Assembly (NCBI GenBank): GCA_039889035.1
Contig: JBDQQY010000017.1
Span: 1-64,000, forward strand
DNA length: 64,000 nt
Direction of reading: 5' to 3'
Source: Plantactinospora sp039889035
GTDB lineage: Bacteria; Actinomycetota; Actinomycetes; Mycobacteriales; Micromonosporaceae
Shown: in pieces, positions 50,964 to 59,074 of the stretch
How the letters are laid out: every line of letters starts with the position of its first letter
How positions within the stretch are numbered: the stretch's first letter is position 1
Notes under the pieces: generated by a model
Seen by the model: the letters and a program-made list of their open reading frames with translations, nothing else
Told to the model about the DNA's origin: nothing
Databases searched by the model: none
Made by a program: the position numbers and the translations under genes

Positions 50964-52303
50964 CGTGCCCTCGCCATGCTCGCCACGGTCGACAGGTTCG
51001 CCCAGACCTTCTCGAACGCGTCCGCGTACCGCTCCAGCGCCGGTCCGGCGTCCGGGTGCAGGTGCCGCTTCTGCAGGGTCAGCGAGTCGTCGATCACCGC
51101 GCTGGTGACCGGGGTGGGCAGTGCGGGCGCGGGCACGGCGTACGACCAGGGCACGCCACCGCCGAAGCCGACGCGGTCGGTGAAGACGGGCTGCTCGGGG
51201 AGCGGCCGGATCTGGTATCGCGACATGGGGACTCCCTCGGCGTGCAGCAGGCGGTGTACGGTCCGGCGCAGGGCACCGGGGGTGACGCCGGGCAGGCCGG
51301 CGGCGGCCGGGTCGAGCCGGAACCGCAGGATGTGCCAGGCGTGGGTGCTGCCGGGCACGACGCTCGGCGGTATCAGCCCGGGCAGCGACCGCAACCGGTC
51401 GAGGAAGGCGGCCACGTGGCGCTGCCGGGCCGCCTCGTACGCCGGGAACCGATCGAGCTGGGACAGCGTGAACGCGGCCTGCACGGAACTCATCTTGTGG
51501 TTCCAGCCGAGCCGGTGGGACAGGTAATCCCGGTCGCGGCCGGGCTCGATCACCTCGCCGAACTGCCGGACGGTGCGGGCCCGCGCGCCCACCGCGGCGT
51601 CGGTGAAGGTGACCAGGCCACCCTCGCCGCAGGTCGGCAGGTTCTTCGTCGCCTGCAGGCTGAACGAGCCCGCGTCGCCCAACTGCCCGACCGGCCGGCC
51701 GCGCCAGGTGGCGGCGTGGGCCTGCGCGGCGTCCTCCACCACGGCGAGACCGTGCCGGGCGGCCAGCGCGCCCAGCCGGTCCATGTCGGCCGGCTGGCCG
51801 TGCAGGTGGACCGGCAGAATCGCGGCGGTCCGCGGGGTAATCGCCGCCGCGACGGAGTCCGGGTCCAGGGTGAAGCTGACCGGGTCGATGTCGGCGAAGA
51901 CCGGCACCGCGAGCTGGTGCAGCGGCGCGAGGGCGGACGCGACGAAGCTGAGCGCCGGCACCACCACCTCGTCGCCCGGCCCGATGCCGAGCGCGGCCAG
52001 GGCGAGGGACAGCGCGGTGGTGCCGTTCGACACGGCGACACAGGCGGGCGTGCCGCACAGCTCGGCCCAGCGGTTCTCCAGCCGGCTGACCGCGGTCTCG
52101 CCATCCGCGTTGGACACCAGATGGTCGTCCAGCACGGCGGTGACGGCGGCCCGGTCGGCGTCGGTGATCACCGGCCAGGGCAGGTTGCGCAACGCCCGGG
52201 GCACGGCCGGGGCGCCCCCGAAGGCGGCGAGCACGTCCGCGGCACGCTGGCGGACCGGAACGGACAGGGCGGTCACGGTGGTCTCCTTCGCGGTCGTGGT
52301 CAT
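50960..52303 (-). CDS. DegT/DnrJ-type aminotransferase 2 (carrier pathway)
   Basis: A 447-residue PLP enzyme. CVAVSNGTTALSLALAAL near 88, DEVVVPALSFVASALAP near 112, VVEDAAQAHAATW near 188 and the Schiff-base Lys in SLQATKNLPTCGEGG near 218 are intact. It overlaps the transketolase gene downstream and the 335-residue unknown gene upstream. Sugar-aminotransferase-like enzymes in this genomic position are known to aminate the keto group formed by the transketolase on the LysW-bound intermediate, setting the stereochemistry of the second amine. This is the best functional guess here. Confidence 0.9.
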   Translation of the reverse strand: MTTTAKETTVTALSVPVRQRAADVLAAFGGAPAVPRALRNLPWPVITDADRAAVTAVLDDHLVSNADGETAVSRLENRWAELCGTPACVAVSNGTTALSLALAALGIGPGDEVVVPALSFVASALAPLHQLAVPVFADIDPVSFTLDPDSVAAAITPRTAAILPVHLHGQPADMDRLGALAARHGLAVVEDAAQAHAATWRGRPVGQLGDAGSFSLQATKNLPTCGEGGLVTFTDAAVGARARTVRQFGEVIEPGRDRDYLSHRLGWNHKMSSVQAAFTLSQLDRFPAYEAARQRHVAAFLDRLRSLPGLIPPSVVPGSTHAWHILRFRLDPAAAGLPGVTPGALRRTVHRLLHAEGVPMSRYQIRPLPEQPVFTDRVGFGGGVPWSYAVPAPALPTPVTSAVIDDSLTLQKRHLHPDAGPALERYADAFEKVWANLSTVASMARAR

Positions 52304-53307
52304 CGGAGGTCGGCGGCGGCCCGGCCGAGGGCGGCGTGCGCCTCCTGGTACGCCCGCTGCAGGCGGCCCAGGTGGTCCCGCAGCGGGCCGGCGCAGGCGG
52401 CCGGGTCGTCGCGGCCGTGCGCGGCCGTCACGCGGACCGCGGTCCAGCGGTGCGCCACCTGCTCGACCCGACGACCGGCCTCGGCCAGGGCGGGCCGGTC
52501 CCAGCGGGCGCCGAGGGTGCGCAGCAGCTCGCCGTGCAGGGACGCCTGGGCCTGCATGCCCCAGCCGAACGTGTACGCCTCGGCGAGCAGCTCCGGCGTG
52601 GCCGCCGTGGCCGTCTGCGCGCAGTACCGGCGGAGCCCGTCGGCGCCGGTCCAGGCGTGCTCGGACGGCGCGGCGAACGCGGCGGCGTTGGTGTCCAGGG
52701 CGAGTCCCAGGCGACCCGGGTCGAGGGCCGGGATCGTGGCCGGCAGGCGGACGTCGAGCCAGCGGCCACCGCTGGTGACCGGGCCGCTGAAGAAGACGTC
52801 CTGCTCGTCGTCCACCCCGGCGGCGGCGCAACTGCGCAGCAGCACCTCGGCGGGTAACGGGCCGGCGAAGTCCGGGGGCATGGCATCGGACACCGAAACG
52901 GTGCCGGCCGTCTCGTCCACGTCGTACACCACCAGGAGGTGGGCGGCGTGCACGTCGTGGTACGCGGGCCGGAACGGCAGGTGGTAGTTGTCGACCGCGA
53001 CCACCGGCAGCCGCCCACCGACGAGTGCGTCGCGCCACTCACCGAGCGGGTCGGCCCGGTCGATCGCCCGCCAGCGCGAGGTGACGTCGTGCAGCGGCAG
53101 CAGGCTCCCGGCCAGGTCGCCGGGGCGGCGGCAGGGCCAGTAGTACTCCTCCGGCCGCACGTCGCCGGGGTGGTACCGGAACTCCCAGCTCAGCCCGAGC
53201 ACCTCGAGCGGATCGTGGCCGGCTTCCAGCAGCAGGGTGGCCAGGGTGGACTGCAGGCAGCTGACCGGGTCGCGGTACCACTGGGTGACGCTCCGGACGC
53301 AGGTCAT
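52300..53307 (-). CDS. unknown-family protein, candidate larger partner of an aziridine-forming pair
   Basis: A 335-residue soluble protein that I do not recognise with certainty. The N-terminal 170 residues (Cys in DPVSCLQSTLATLLLEAG near 15, HAAHLLVVYDVDE near 120, then a short VSDAMPP) loosely recall the BtrH/C39-peptidase-like fold; the rest is helical. It overlaps the 190-residue unknown gene upstream and the aminotransferase downstream. In vazabitide and azinomycin clusters two adjacent genes of no known similarity (Vzb10/11, AziU3/U2) encode a complex that closes an aziridine by sulfate elimination. Position between sulfotransferase-side genes and the LysW genes makes this pair a candidate for the same role. 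Not proven by sequence. Confidence 0.7.
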   Translation of the reverse strand: MTCVRSVTQWYRDPVSCLQSTLATLLLEAGHDPLEVLGLSWEFRYHPGDVRPEEYYWPCRRPGDLAGSLLPLHDVTSRWRAIDRADPLGEWRDALVGGRLPVVAVDNYHLPFRPAYHDVHAAHLLVVYDVDETAGTVSVSDAMPPDFAGPLPAEVLLRSCAAAGVDDEQDVFFSGPVTSGGRWLDVRLPATIPALDPGRLGLALDTNAAAFAAPSEHAWTGADGLRRYCAQTATAATPELLAEAYTFGWGMQAQASLHGELLRTLGARWDRPALAEAGRRVEQVAHRWTAVRVTAAHGRDDPAACAGPLRDHLGRLQRAYQEAHAALGRAAADLR

Positions 53308-53876
53308 CCCGCGTTCACCTCCTCCCGGGACGGGCACAGCGTGGCCGCGAAGACGTGCAGCGCGACGTTGTGCGGCAGGCGCAGCCGGCGCAGCTCGGCC
53401 CGGCGGGTCACCGGCACGCGCTGGCACCAGATGTGCGCGGTGACCCCGGGCTGGACGTGCTGCGGGTAGTGCATGACCGACGTGGCGACGGCCTCGTCCT
53501 CGCCGAACACCGCCGAGGCGGCCCAGAAGTCGGAGACGCGCACCGGCTCGAAGTCCACGCTGCCGTCGGCGAAGTGCAGGGCCACCTCGTCCTCGACCCG
53601 TCGCTCCCCTGCGGCGAGCAGGCAGCACCAGTCGTACCGGCCGGGCGGTACCGTCACGAGCTGCCCCTCGCAGCGCACGTTGTCGGGCCGGCCGGGGCCG
53701 GCGGCGGGGAACGCGAAGCGGACGCCGCCGGCGGTGACCGGGCGGCCCAGTGGCAGCTCCTCGCCGGGCAGCGAGTTGCGCCAGACGTTGAATCGGCCGC
53801 GGCCGGTGTCGCTGGCCGGGGTGATTCCCGCGTTGTTGAGGTGTGCCGCCAGCTCGATCGGGACCTGCTCCCGCAT
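53304..53876 (-). CDS. unknown-family protein, candidate smaller partner of an aziridine-forming pair
   Basis: A 190-residue protein with no motif I can assign. It is rich in beta-strand patterns (VRCEGQLVTVPPGRYDWCCLL, DEVALHFADGS), contains paired cysteines in YDWCCLL, and ends with a cysteine near residue 183. No signal peptide or membrane segment is seen. It is translationally coupled to the 335-residue unknown gene, which suggests that the two proteins work as a complex. The small-plus-large arrangement beside LysW, transketolase and sulfotransferase genes resembles AziU2 beside AziU3; this is inference from context. Confidence 0.65.
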   Translation of the reverse strand: MREQVPIELAAHLNNAGITPASDTGRGRFNVWRNSLPGEELPLGRPVTAGGVRFAFPAAGPGRPDNVRCEGQLVTVPPGRYDWCCLLAAGERRVEDEVALHFADGSVDFEPVRVSDFWAASAVFGEDEAVATSVMHYPQHVQPGVTAHIWCQRVPVTRRAELRRLRLPHNVALHVFAATLCPSREEVNAG

Positions 53877-53914
53877 CGGTGGTGCTCCTTTCCGCGTCGT
53901 GGCGTCCGGGACAG

Positions 53915-55468
53915 TCAGGCGACCAGACCCAGTGAGGGTTCCCGGGCGGCGGTGGCCGCGCCGGCCAGCCGGGCCGCGATCACCTCGGCCACCGCGACGA
54001 CCGGCAGGTTGGTGTTGCCGCGTGGCGACACCGGGATGACCGAGGCGTCCGCGACGTGCACGTTGTCCAGGCCCCGGACGAGCCCGTCCGGGCCGGTCAC
54101 CGACATCGGGTCGGCGTCGGGCAGCATCGCGGCGGTCCCGGTGGGGTGCCAGTAGCCGCGGACCGTGTCCTCGACGTGTTCGACCAGCTCGTCCCGGTCG
54201 GTCGCGTCCGCCCCGGGCAGCAGCTCGGCGGCCAGCAGCCCGGCCAGCTCCGGGGTCGCGGCCAGCTCGCGGGCCCGCTCCAGCCCGTCCAGGATCACCG
54301 CGAGGTCGTGGCCCTCCGGGTCGGTCAGGAACCGCAGGTCGATCTCGGGCGGCGTCTGCGGGTCGCGGCTGCGCAGCCGCACCCGGCCCCGCGAGCGCGG
54401 GGTCATGCAGAAGGCCTGTAGCTGGACGTGGTACGCGGCGCGGCCGGGACGTGCGGGGTCGTACTGCGGGATCGGCAGGATGAACTCGTCCCAGCCGCCC
54501 GGGTCGCAGTGCGGGCTGCGTGCCTTCCACAGCACCTGGCTGGGGAAGAAGTCGTGGTCGGCCGCGAACGCGCCGGTGGCCGCGATCAGGTCGTCGGAGG
54601 CGGCGAAGGTGAGCCCGGAACCGACGTGGTCGGCCAGGTTCGCGCCGACGCCGGGCAGGATCTGGACCGGTGGGATCCCGTGCCGGGCCAGCTCGTCGGC
54701 GGGTCCGACGCCGCTGCGCAGCAGCGCCGCCGGGGTGCCGTACGCGCCCGCGGTCAGCACGACCCGGTCGGCCGGCACCGTGACCGGCACACCGTGGCGA
54801 TGGCCGAGCACGCCGGTCGCCCGGGTGCCGGTGAAGAGCAGCCGGTCGACCGGTAGCTCGGCCTCGATGGTGAGACCGGGCAGCCCGCGCAGGCGGTCCA
54901 GATACCCGAAGGCCGTGTTCCAGCGCACCGACTCGTGGATGTTGACCGGCGGCAGCCCGGCCCCGTCGATCGCGGCGGCGTCGTTGACGTCGCCCAGCAT
55001 CGCCACGCCGAGCCGTTCCGCGCCGGCCAGTGCGGCGTCGGCCACCGGGGTGAGGGCGTCCGCCCGCACCCGCTGCGGGGCCAACACCTCCTCGGCGCGG
55101 GAAACGGCCGCTCCGACCTCGGCCGGGGTCCAGCCCCCACCGCTGCCGGCCACCCAGGCGGCGACGTCGAGCGGGGTGGGCCGGACGCACCAGCAGCCGT
55201 TGTGCGCCGAACATCCGCCCAGCACCCGGGCCCGGGAGGTGGTGATCTCCCCGTGCACGTCCCAGTCGTGCGAGGTGGGCAGGATCCGCGGGTCGAGCAG
55301 GTCGGCGGGCCACCGACCGGCGTCGAGCGGGCCGTAGTCCGGCCCCGCCTCGATCAGGCACACCGAGGCGCCCGCCGCCACCATCCGGGCGGCGACGACC
55401 GCGCCGGCGCTGCCGCCGCCCACGACCGCCACGTCGAAGTGCCGGGAGGCCCTTCCCGCGCCGGTCAC
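53915..55468 (-). CDS. GMC-family FAD-dependent oxidoreductase
   Basis: A 517-residue flavoprotein. The FAD motif VAVVGGGSAGAVVAARM lies at residues 12-30, RVLGGCSAHNGCWCVRP near 80 is the second family signature, and the active-site His is in GYWHPTGTAAM near 455 with a late PRGNTNLPV. GMC enzymes oxidise an alcohol to an aldehyde or ketone. Its start overlaps the stop of the class III aminotransferase. Paired GMC dehydrogenase plus class III aminotransferase is the known way to turn a primary alcohol into an amine in aminoglycosides, so here the pair may convert a hydroxymethyl group of the seven-carbon amino acid. Confidence 0.9.
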   Translation of the reverse strand: MTGAGRASRHFDVAVVGGGSAGAVVAARMVAAGASVCLIEAGPDYGPLDAGRWPADLLDPRILPTSHDWDVHGEITTSRARVLGGCSAHNGCWCVRPTPLDVAAWVAGSGGGWTPAEVGAAVSRAEEVLAPQRVRADALTPVADAALAGAERLGVAMLGDVNDAAAIDGAGLPPVNIHESVRWNTAFGYLDRLRGLPGLTIEAELPVDRLLFTGTRATGVLGHRHGVPVTVPADRVVLTAGAYGTPAALLRSGVGPADELARHGIPPVQILPGVGANLADHVGSGLTFAASDDLIAATGAFAADHDFFPSQVLWKARSPHCDPGGWDEFILPIPQYDPARPGRAAYHVQLQAFCMTPRSRGRVRLRSRDPQTPPEIDLRFLTDPEGHDLAVILDGLERARELAATPELAGLLAAELLPGADATDRDELVEHVEDTVRGYWHPTGTAAMLPDADPMSVTGPDGLVRGLDNVHVADASVIPVSPRGNTNLPVVAVAEVIAARLAGAATAAREPSLGLVA

Positions 55469-56778
55469 CAGCCCGCCTCCGCCCCGCTCAGGGCGCGGCT
55501 GAACCGCGCGCAGATCTCGTCGCACTCGGCCGCGGTCACGATCAGCGGCGGCATCAGGTCGACCACGTTGTTGCCGGTGTGGATCAGCAGGCCGTGCTCC
55601 TCGCAGGCGAAGCGGAGCGACTCGCACCGGGCGGCCGGCCACGGCACCCCGCCGGTGGCCAGTTCGATGCCGAGCATCAGGCCGCGACCGCGGATGTCCA
55701 CAATCGACGGGTGTCGCTCGCTCAGCGTCTCCAGCCGGTCCCGCAGGTACGCGCCGACGACCGCGACGTGGTCCAACAGGCCGGCGTCGAAGACGTCGAG
55801 CACCGCCATGCCGGCCGCGGCGCCGAGCGGGTACCCGTCGCTGGTCGAGCCGTGCGGGAAGCCCTCCCGGGTGGGGCTGCCGAGCAGCCGGGCGGCCAGT
55901 GCGGAGCCGACCAGCATGGCCGACATCGGCAGGTAGCCGCCGGTGATGCCCTTGCCGAGCAGCAGCAGGTCGGCGTGCACCCCGTCGGCCAGCGAGCGGG
56001 ACAGCGCCCCGGTGCGGCCGAAGCCGGTGGTGATCTCGTCCACGACGAGCAGCGCGCCCCGGCGACGGCAGAGCGCGGCCAGGTCGGCCAGGTAGCCGTC
56101 CGGTAGCGGCCGCACGTTGGTGCCGAGAACCGGCTCGACGATCACCGCGGCGACGCGGTCCGGGCCGAGCCGGTCGAACTCCGCGGCGACGGCGGCACAT
56201 CCGGCGGCGGTGTCGTCCGGGCCGGGCGGGTCGACGTGACTGACCCCGGCCATCAGCGGTCCGCAGGCGCCGTGCACGTGCGGCTCGCCGGTGACCGCGC
56301 CGGCCGCCACGCCAGCGCCGTGCCAGCTGCTCTTCAGCGCGATGATCCGGTCCCGACCGGGCGTCCCCTCGATCCGGCTCAGGTACCGGCTGAGCAGCAC
56401 CGCGCCCTCGACCGCCTGGGCGCCGGACTGGTACAGCTTCACCGTGGCGTAGTCACCGCCGACCCGGTCCAGCAGCCGCTCCGCGTAGTCCATGGTGATC
56501 TGCGGCGGCCGTTCGAAGCGGATGGTGACGCCGGCCGGGAGGGTCCGCAGTTGCGCGGTGACGGCGTCGATCACCGTGGGGTGACGGTAGCCGAGGGCCA
56601 CGTTCCACATCCCGGCCCGCGCGTCCAGGAACGTGCGGCCGGCCCGGTCGGTCACCCAGACGCCGGCGCCGCTGACCTGCTGGGCGTCCTCGTCGAGCAG
56701 TTCGGTAGAGACGGCGAGCGGAGTGATCCCGTGCCACAGGCCGATACGGCCGGGCGGGGCTTCGATCTCAACGGACAC
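55465..56778 (-). CDS. class III aminotransferase
   Basis: A 437-residue PLP enzyme of the omega-aminotransferase type. LDARAGMWNVALGYRHP near residue 50, YQSGAQAVEGAVLLSRY near 115, LVVDEITTGFGRTG near 243 with the cofactor Asp, and the Schiff-base Lys in LLLGKGITGGYLPMS near 273. GTG at 56778 overlaps the sulfotransferase gene by 11 bases. It is not of the ArgD/LysJ subgroup by its overall pattern, so it probably does not act directly after LysY. Pairing with the GMC oxidoreductase suggests amination of an aldehyde made from an alcohol. Confidence 0.9.
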   Translation of the reverse strand: MSVEIEAPPGRIGLWHGITPLAVSTELLDEDAQQVSGAGVWVTDRAGRTFLDARAGMWNVALGYRHPTVIDAVTAQLRTLPAGVTIRFERPPQITMDYAERLLDRVGGDYATVKLYQSGAQAVEGAVLLSRYLSRIEGTPGRDRIIALKSSWHGAGVAAGAVTGEPHVHGACGPLMAGVSHVDPPGPDDTAAGCAAVAAEFDRLGPDRVAAVIVEPVLGTNVRPLPDGYLADLAALCRRRGALLVVDEITTGFGRTGALSRSLADGVHADLLLLGKGITGGYLPMSAMLVGSALAARLLGSPTREGFPHGSTSDGYPLGAAAGMAVLDVFDAGLLDHVAVVGAYLRDRLETLSERHPSIVDIRGRGLMLGIELATGGVPWPAARCESLRFACEEHGLLIHTGNNVVDLMPPLIVTAAECDEICARFSRALSGAEAGW

Positions 56779-57520
56779 TGGCGTTCCTCTCGATGGCGAT
56801 CCGCCGGTCCCGCAGCCGCTGGTAGAACGGCCGGTGATGGGCGTCGAAGGCGGCGAGCACGGAATGGTTGGCCACGGTGTCCGGATATTCGGCCGGTACC
56901 GGGCGGAAGCCGTCGGTGGCGCCGGTGCGCACGTGCCACCGGCTGGTGCGCTGCCACTGCGGCAGCAGACCCGGTGACCAGGACAGCGCGTTCGGCCGGA
57001 AGTCCCAGCCGACGGCGGCGCAGACCGCCGCGACGGTGGCCGGCGGATCGGTGACGAGGTCGTCGGAGTCGACCACCACGGCCGCGCCGCCCGCGGTCGT
57101 GACCGCGTCGTGGATCTCGGCCAGTCGCTCGAACCCGACCTCCGGGCTGGTCAGCCCCGGGTTGAGGGCGAAGTGCGAGGCGATGGCGGCCGCCGGGTCA
57201 CGGAGCAGGAAGATGTGACTGACCCGGCGCAGGAAACCGCGGTCGGCCAGCAGGCCCGGGTAGCGGAAGTCGGTGGTGTCCTTGAAGAAGACAGGCCCGT
57301 CCGCTGCCAGCCGTTCGATCCGCGCGATCAGCTCGGCCTCGCCGCGCACGGTCTGCCCGGCCACGACGTACGCCCCGAAATCGGTGAGCTGCGAGAACGG
57401 CTCGTGCAACACCACGTGGTCGCCGCGCTCGGCGATCATGCGCAGGAAGGCGGTCGATCGTGACCGCGGCGCGCTCCACAGCGCCACCACCGATGGACCG
57501 TCCCCGGTGCGTCCGGACAT
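56768..57520 (-). CDS. PAPS-dependent sulfotransferase-family protein
   Basis: A 250-residue cytosolic sulfotransferase-like protein. The 5'-phosphosulfate loop is WSAPRSRSTAFLRM near residue 15 and the 3'-phosphate site is FLLRDPAAAIASHF near 105. ATG at 57520 was chosen because GGAGG lies eight bases upstream; GTG/ATG alternatives at 57529 and 57526 are too close to that site. It is the first gene of the 13-gene operon. Sulfation of a hydroxyl creates a leaving group, and in vazabitide/azinomycin chemistry a sulfate ester is displaced by an amine to form the aziridine, so this gene fits the model well. Confidence 0.85.
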   Translation of the reverse strand: MSGRTGDGPSVVALWSAPRSRSTAFLRMIAERGDHVVLHEPFSQLTDFGAYVVAGQTVRGEAELIARIERLAADGPVFFKDTTDFRYPGLLADRGFLRRVSHIFLLRDPAAAIASHFALNPGLTSPEVGFERLAEIHDAVTTAGGAAVVVDSDDLVTDPPATVAAVCAAVGWDFRPNALSWSPGLLPQWQRTSRWHVRTGATDGFRPVPAEYPDTVANHSVLAAFDAHHRPFYQRLRDRRIAIERNASVR

Positions 57521-57536
57521 CCCCATCACCTCCTCA

Positions 57537-57671
57537 ACTCCAGTAAAGCTATGATGACTCTAGTAATCTACTGCCGTCAACACCGAGATTTCGTCGAGGG
57601 CGGGCGATTCGGGTACCTCAACAGAGCGGCGCAGCGATACAGTGGTAAACATCGGACTTAGTGACTGGAGT
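57537..57671. promoter_or_regulatory. cluster control region 4 with ACTNNAGT palindromes
   Basis: Three exact copies lie between the divergent sulfotransferase and XRE regulator genes: ACTCCAGT at 57537-57544, ACTCTAGT at 57557-57564 (centres 20 bases apart, two helical turns) and ACTGGAGT at 57664-57671, the last within TGACTGGAGTCGA just upstream of the regulator ATG. The 20-base spacing suits cooperative binding of two dimers on one DNA face. Confidence 0.65.
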
Positions 57672-57682
57672 CGACAACACCG

Positions 57683-58963
57683 ATGAAAGAGTTCGTGGTG
57701 GGTCAACCGGAGTTTGGTAACCGTCTGCGCAACCGCCGCATCGAGATGGGCCTGTCACAGAAGGCCCTGGCCGGCGACAACATGACGCCGAGCTACATCT
57801 CGCTGCTGGAGAACGGCAGCCGGGTGCCCAGCCTCGAGGTCGTGATCCGGCTGGCCCGACTGCTCGACATCACCCCACAGGAGCTGCTCGGTTACGAGGT
57901 GGAAGGACTCGGCGGCGGCCGTGGCCGGGAACCGTCCGAACTCGTCGCCCAGGTCGAGATGCGCCGTCTCGCCGAGATGGGCGACCTCACCGGGGCCCGC
58001 AAGCTGATCGAGGAGAAGCTCGCCGGCGCGCGCCTCACCGGCAACGACGAGGCGGGTCTGGCGTACGGCATCGAACTGCTCAAGGTGCTGACCGATGCCG
58101 GCGACCAGGAGGAACGACTCGCCCTGGTCGACGAGCTGCGCCGGATCCCCAGTGTGGACCGCTCCCCCGCCATCCAGGTCGTGCTGGCCGCGCACAACGC
58201 GTCGATCCTGCGCGAGATGGGCCGGTTGGCCAGCGCGCAGAAGGCCGCCCAGGAGGCGGTGGAACTGGTCAGCAAGGGCGAGCTGAGCGGCAGCAGCGAG
58301 CACGTCCAACTGCTCGGCATCCTCGCCTCGATCGAGGTCGAGACCAACGCCTTCGACGCCGCCGAGCGCACGATCGAGGAGATGATCCGGCTGGCGAACG
58401 ACGGCGGGTACGCCGGCGTCCTCGGCCGGACGCACTGGATCGCCAGCATGGCCTACTCCCGGATGGGCCGCCCGGTCCCGGCGTACGAGCACCTCCTGGC
58501 GGCACATCGGACCCTGGTCTTCGGCACCATGACCCTGCACGACTGGCTCCGGTTCTCCCGGTTCACCGCGTCGGTCCTGCTGGAGGGTGGGCACGACCTC
58601 GAAAAGGCCCGCGACTGGATCGACTCGGCCGAGCTGAACGCGCGGCTGGCCGGGCTCGAGTCGGACCGGCTGGCGGCGCAGCGCGAGCGGGCGCACTACG
58701 AGCTCACCGCCGGCAACCCGGCCGAGGCGGCCAGGATCTACACCGAGCTGCTCGACCGGCCCCAGCAGGTCAACGGCAGCGAGACGGTGATGGCGCTCGC
58801 CGGGCTGAGCGACGCGCTGCAGCGGGTCGGCCGCATCGACGAAGCCATCGAATGGCAGCGCAAGGCGGCAGAGCGCTACGAGGCGGACGGCAACTACCGG
58901 CGGGCCGCCGAGTCCTGGCGCAAGATCGACGCCTTGCGCCAGCAGGCCGCTGCCCGGGGCTGA
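57683..58963 (+). CDS. XRE/TPR-type pathway regulator 2
   Basis: A 426-residue transcription factor, the same length as its paralogue at 10111. The HTH is at residues 9-70 (PEFGNRLRNRRIEMGLSQKA, TPSYISLLENGSR, LDITPQELLGY) and is followed by TPR-like helices ending AAESWRKIDALRQQ. It is transcribed away from the 13-gene operon. ATG at 57683 was used; a GTG at 57698 is an alternative. A palindrome ends 12 bases before the ATG, so the gene may repress itself. The two regulators may form a hierarchy or respond to different signals. Confidence 0.87.
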   Translation: MKEFVVGQPEFGNRLRNRRIEMGLSQKALAGDNMTPSYISLLENGSRVPSLEVVIRLARLLDITPQELLGYEVEGLGGGRGREPSELVAQVEMRRLAEMGDLTGARKLIEEKLAGARLTGNDEAGLAYGIELLKVLTDAGDQEERLALVDELRRIPSVDRSPAIQVVLAAHNASILREMGRLASAQKAAQEAVELVSKGELSGSSEHVQLLGILASIEVETNAFDAAERTIEEMIRLANDGGYAGVLGRTHWIASMAYSRMGRPVPAYEHLLAAHRTLVFGTMTLHDWLRFSRFTASVLLEGGHDLEKARDWIDSAELNARLAGLESDRLAAQRERAHYELTAGNPAEAARIYTELLDRPQQVNGSETVMALAGLSDALQRVGRIDEAIEWQRKAAERYEADGNYRRAAESWRKIDALRQQAAARG

Positions 58964-59074
58964 GCCCCGAGGTACGGCCGGGCGACCTCGACCTTCCCCG
59001 GCGCCGCGTCATCCTCGCCGAACAGCTCTCCGGCGCACGGAGCACGAGTTCGTCCCGGAGCCAGGACGGCGCGG

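Noticed and set aside
52300..53307. Firm assignment as a BtrH-type acyltransferase
   Set aside because: Only loose similarity in the N-terminal part was seen; the context fits an AziU3-like role equally well or better, so the family is left open.
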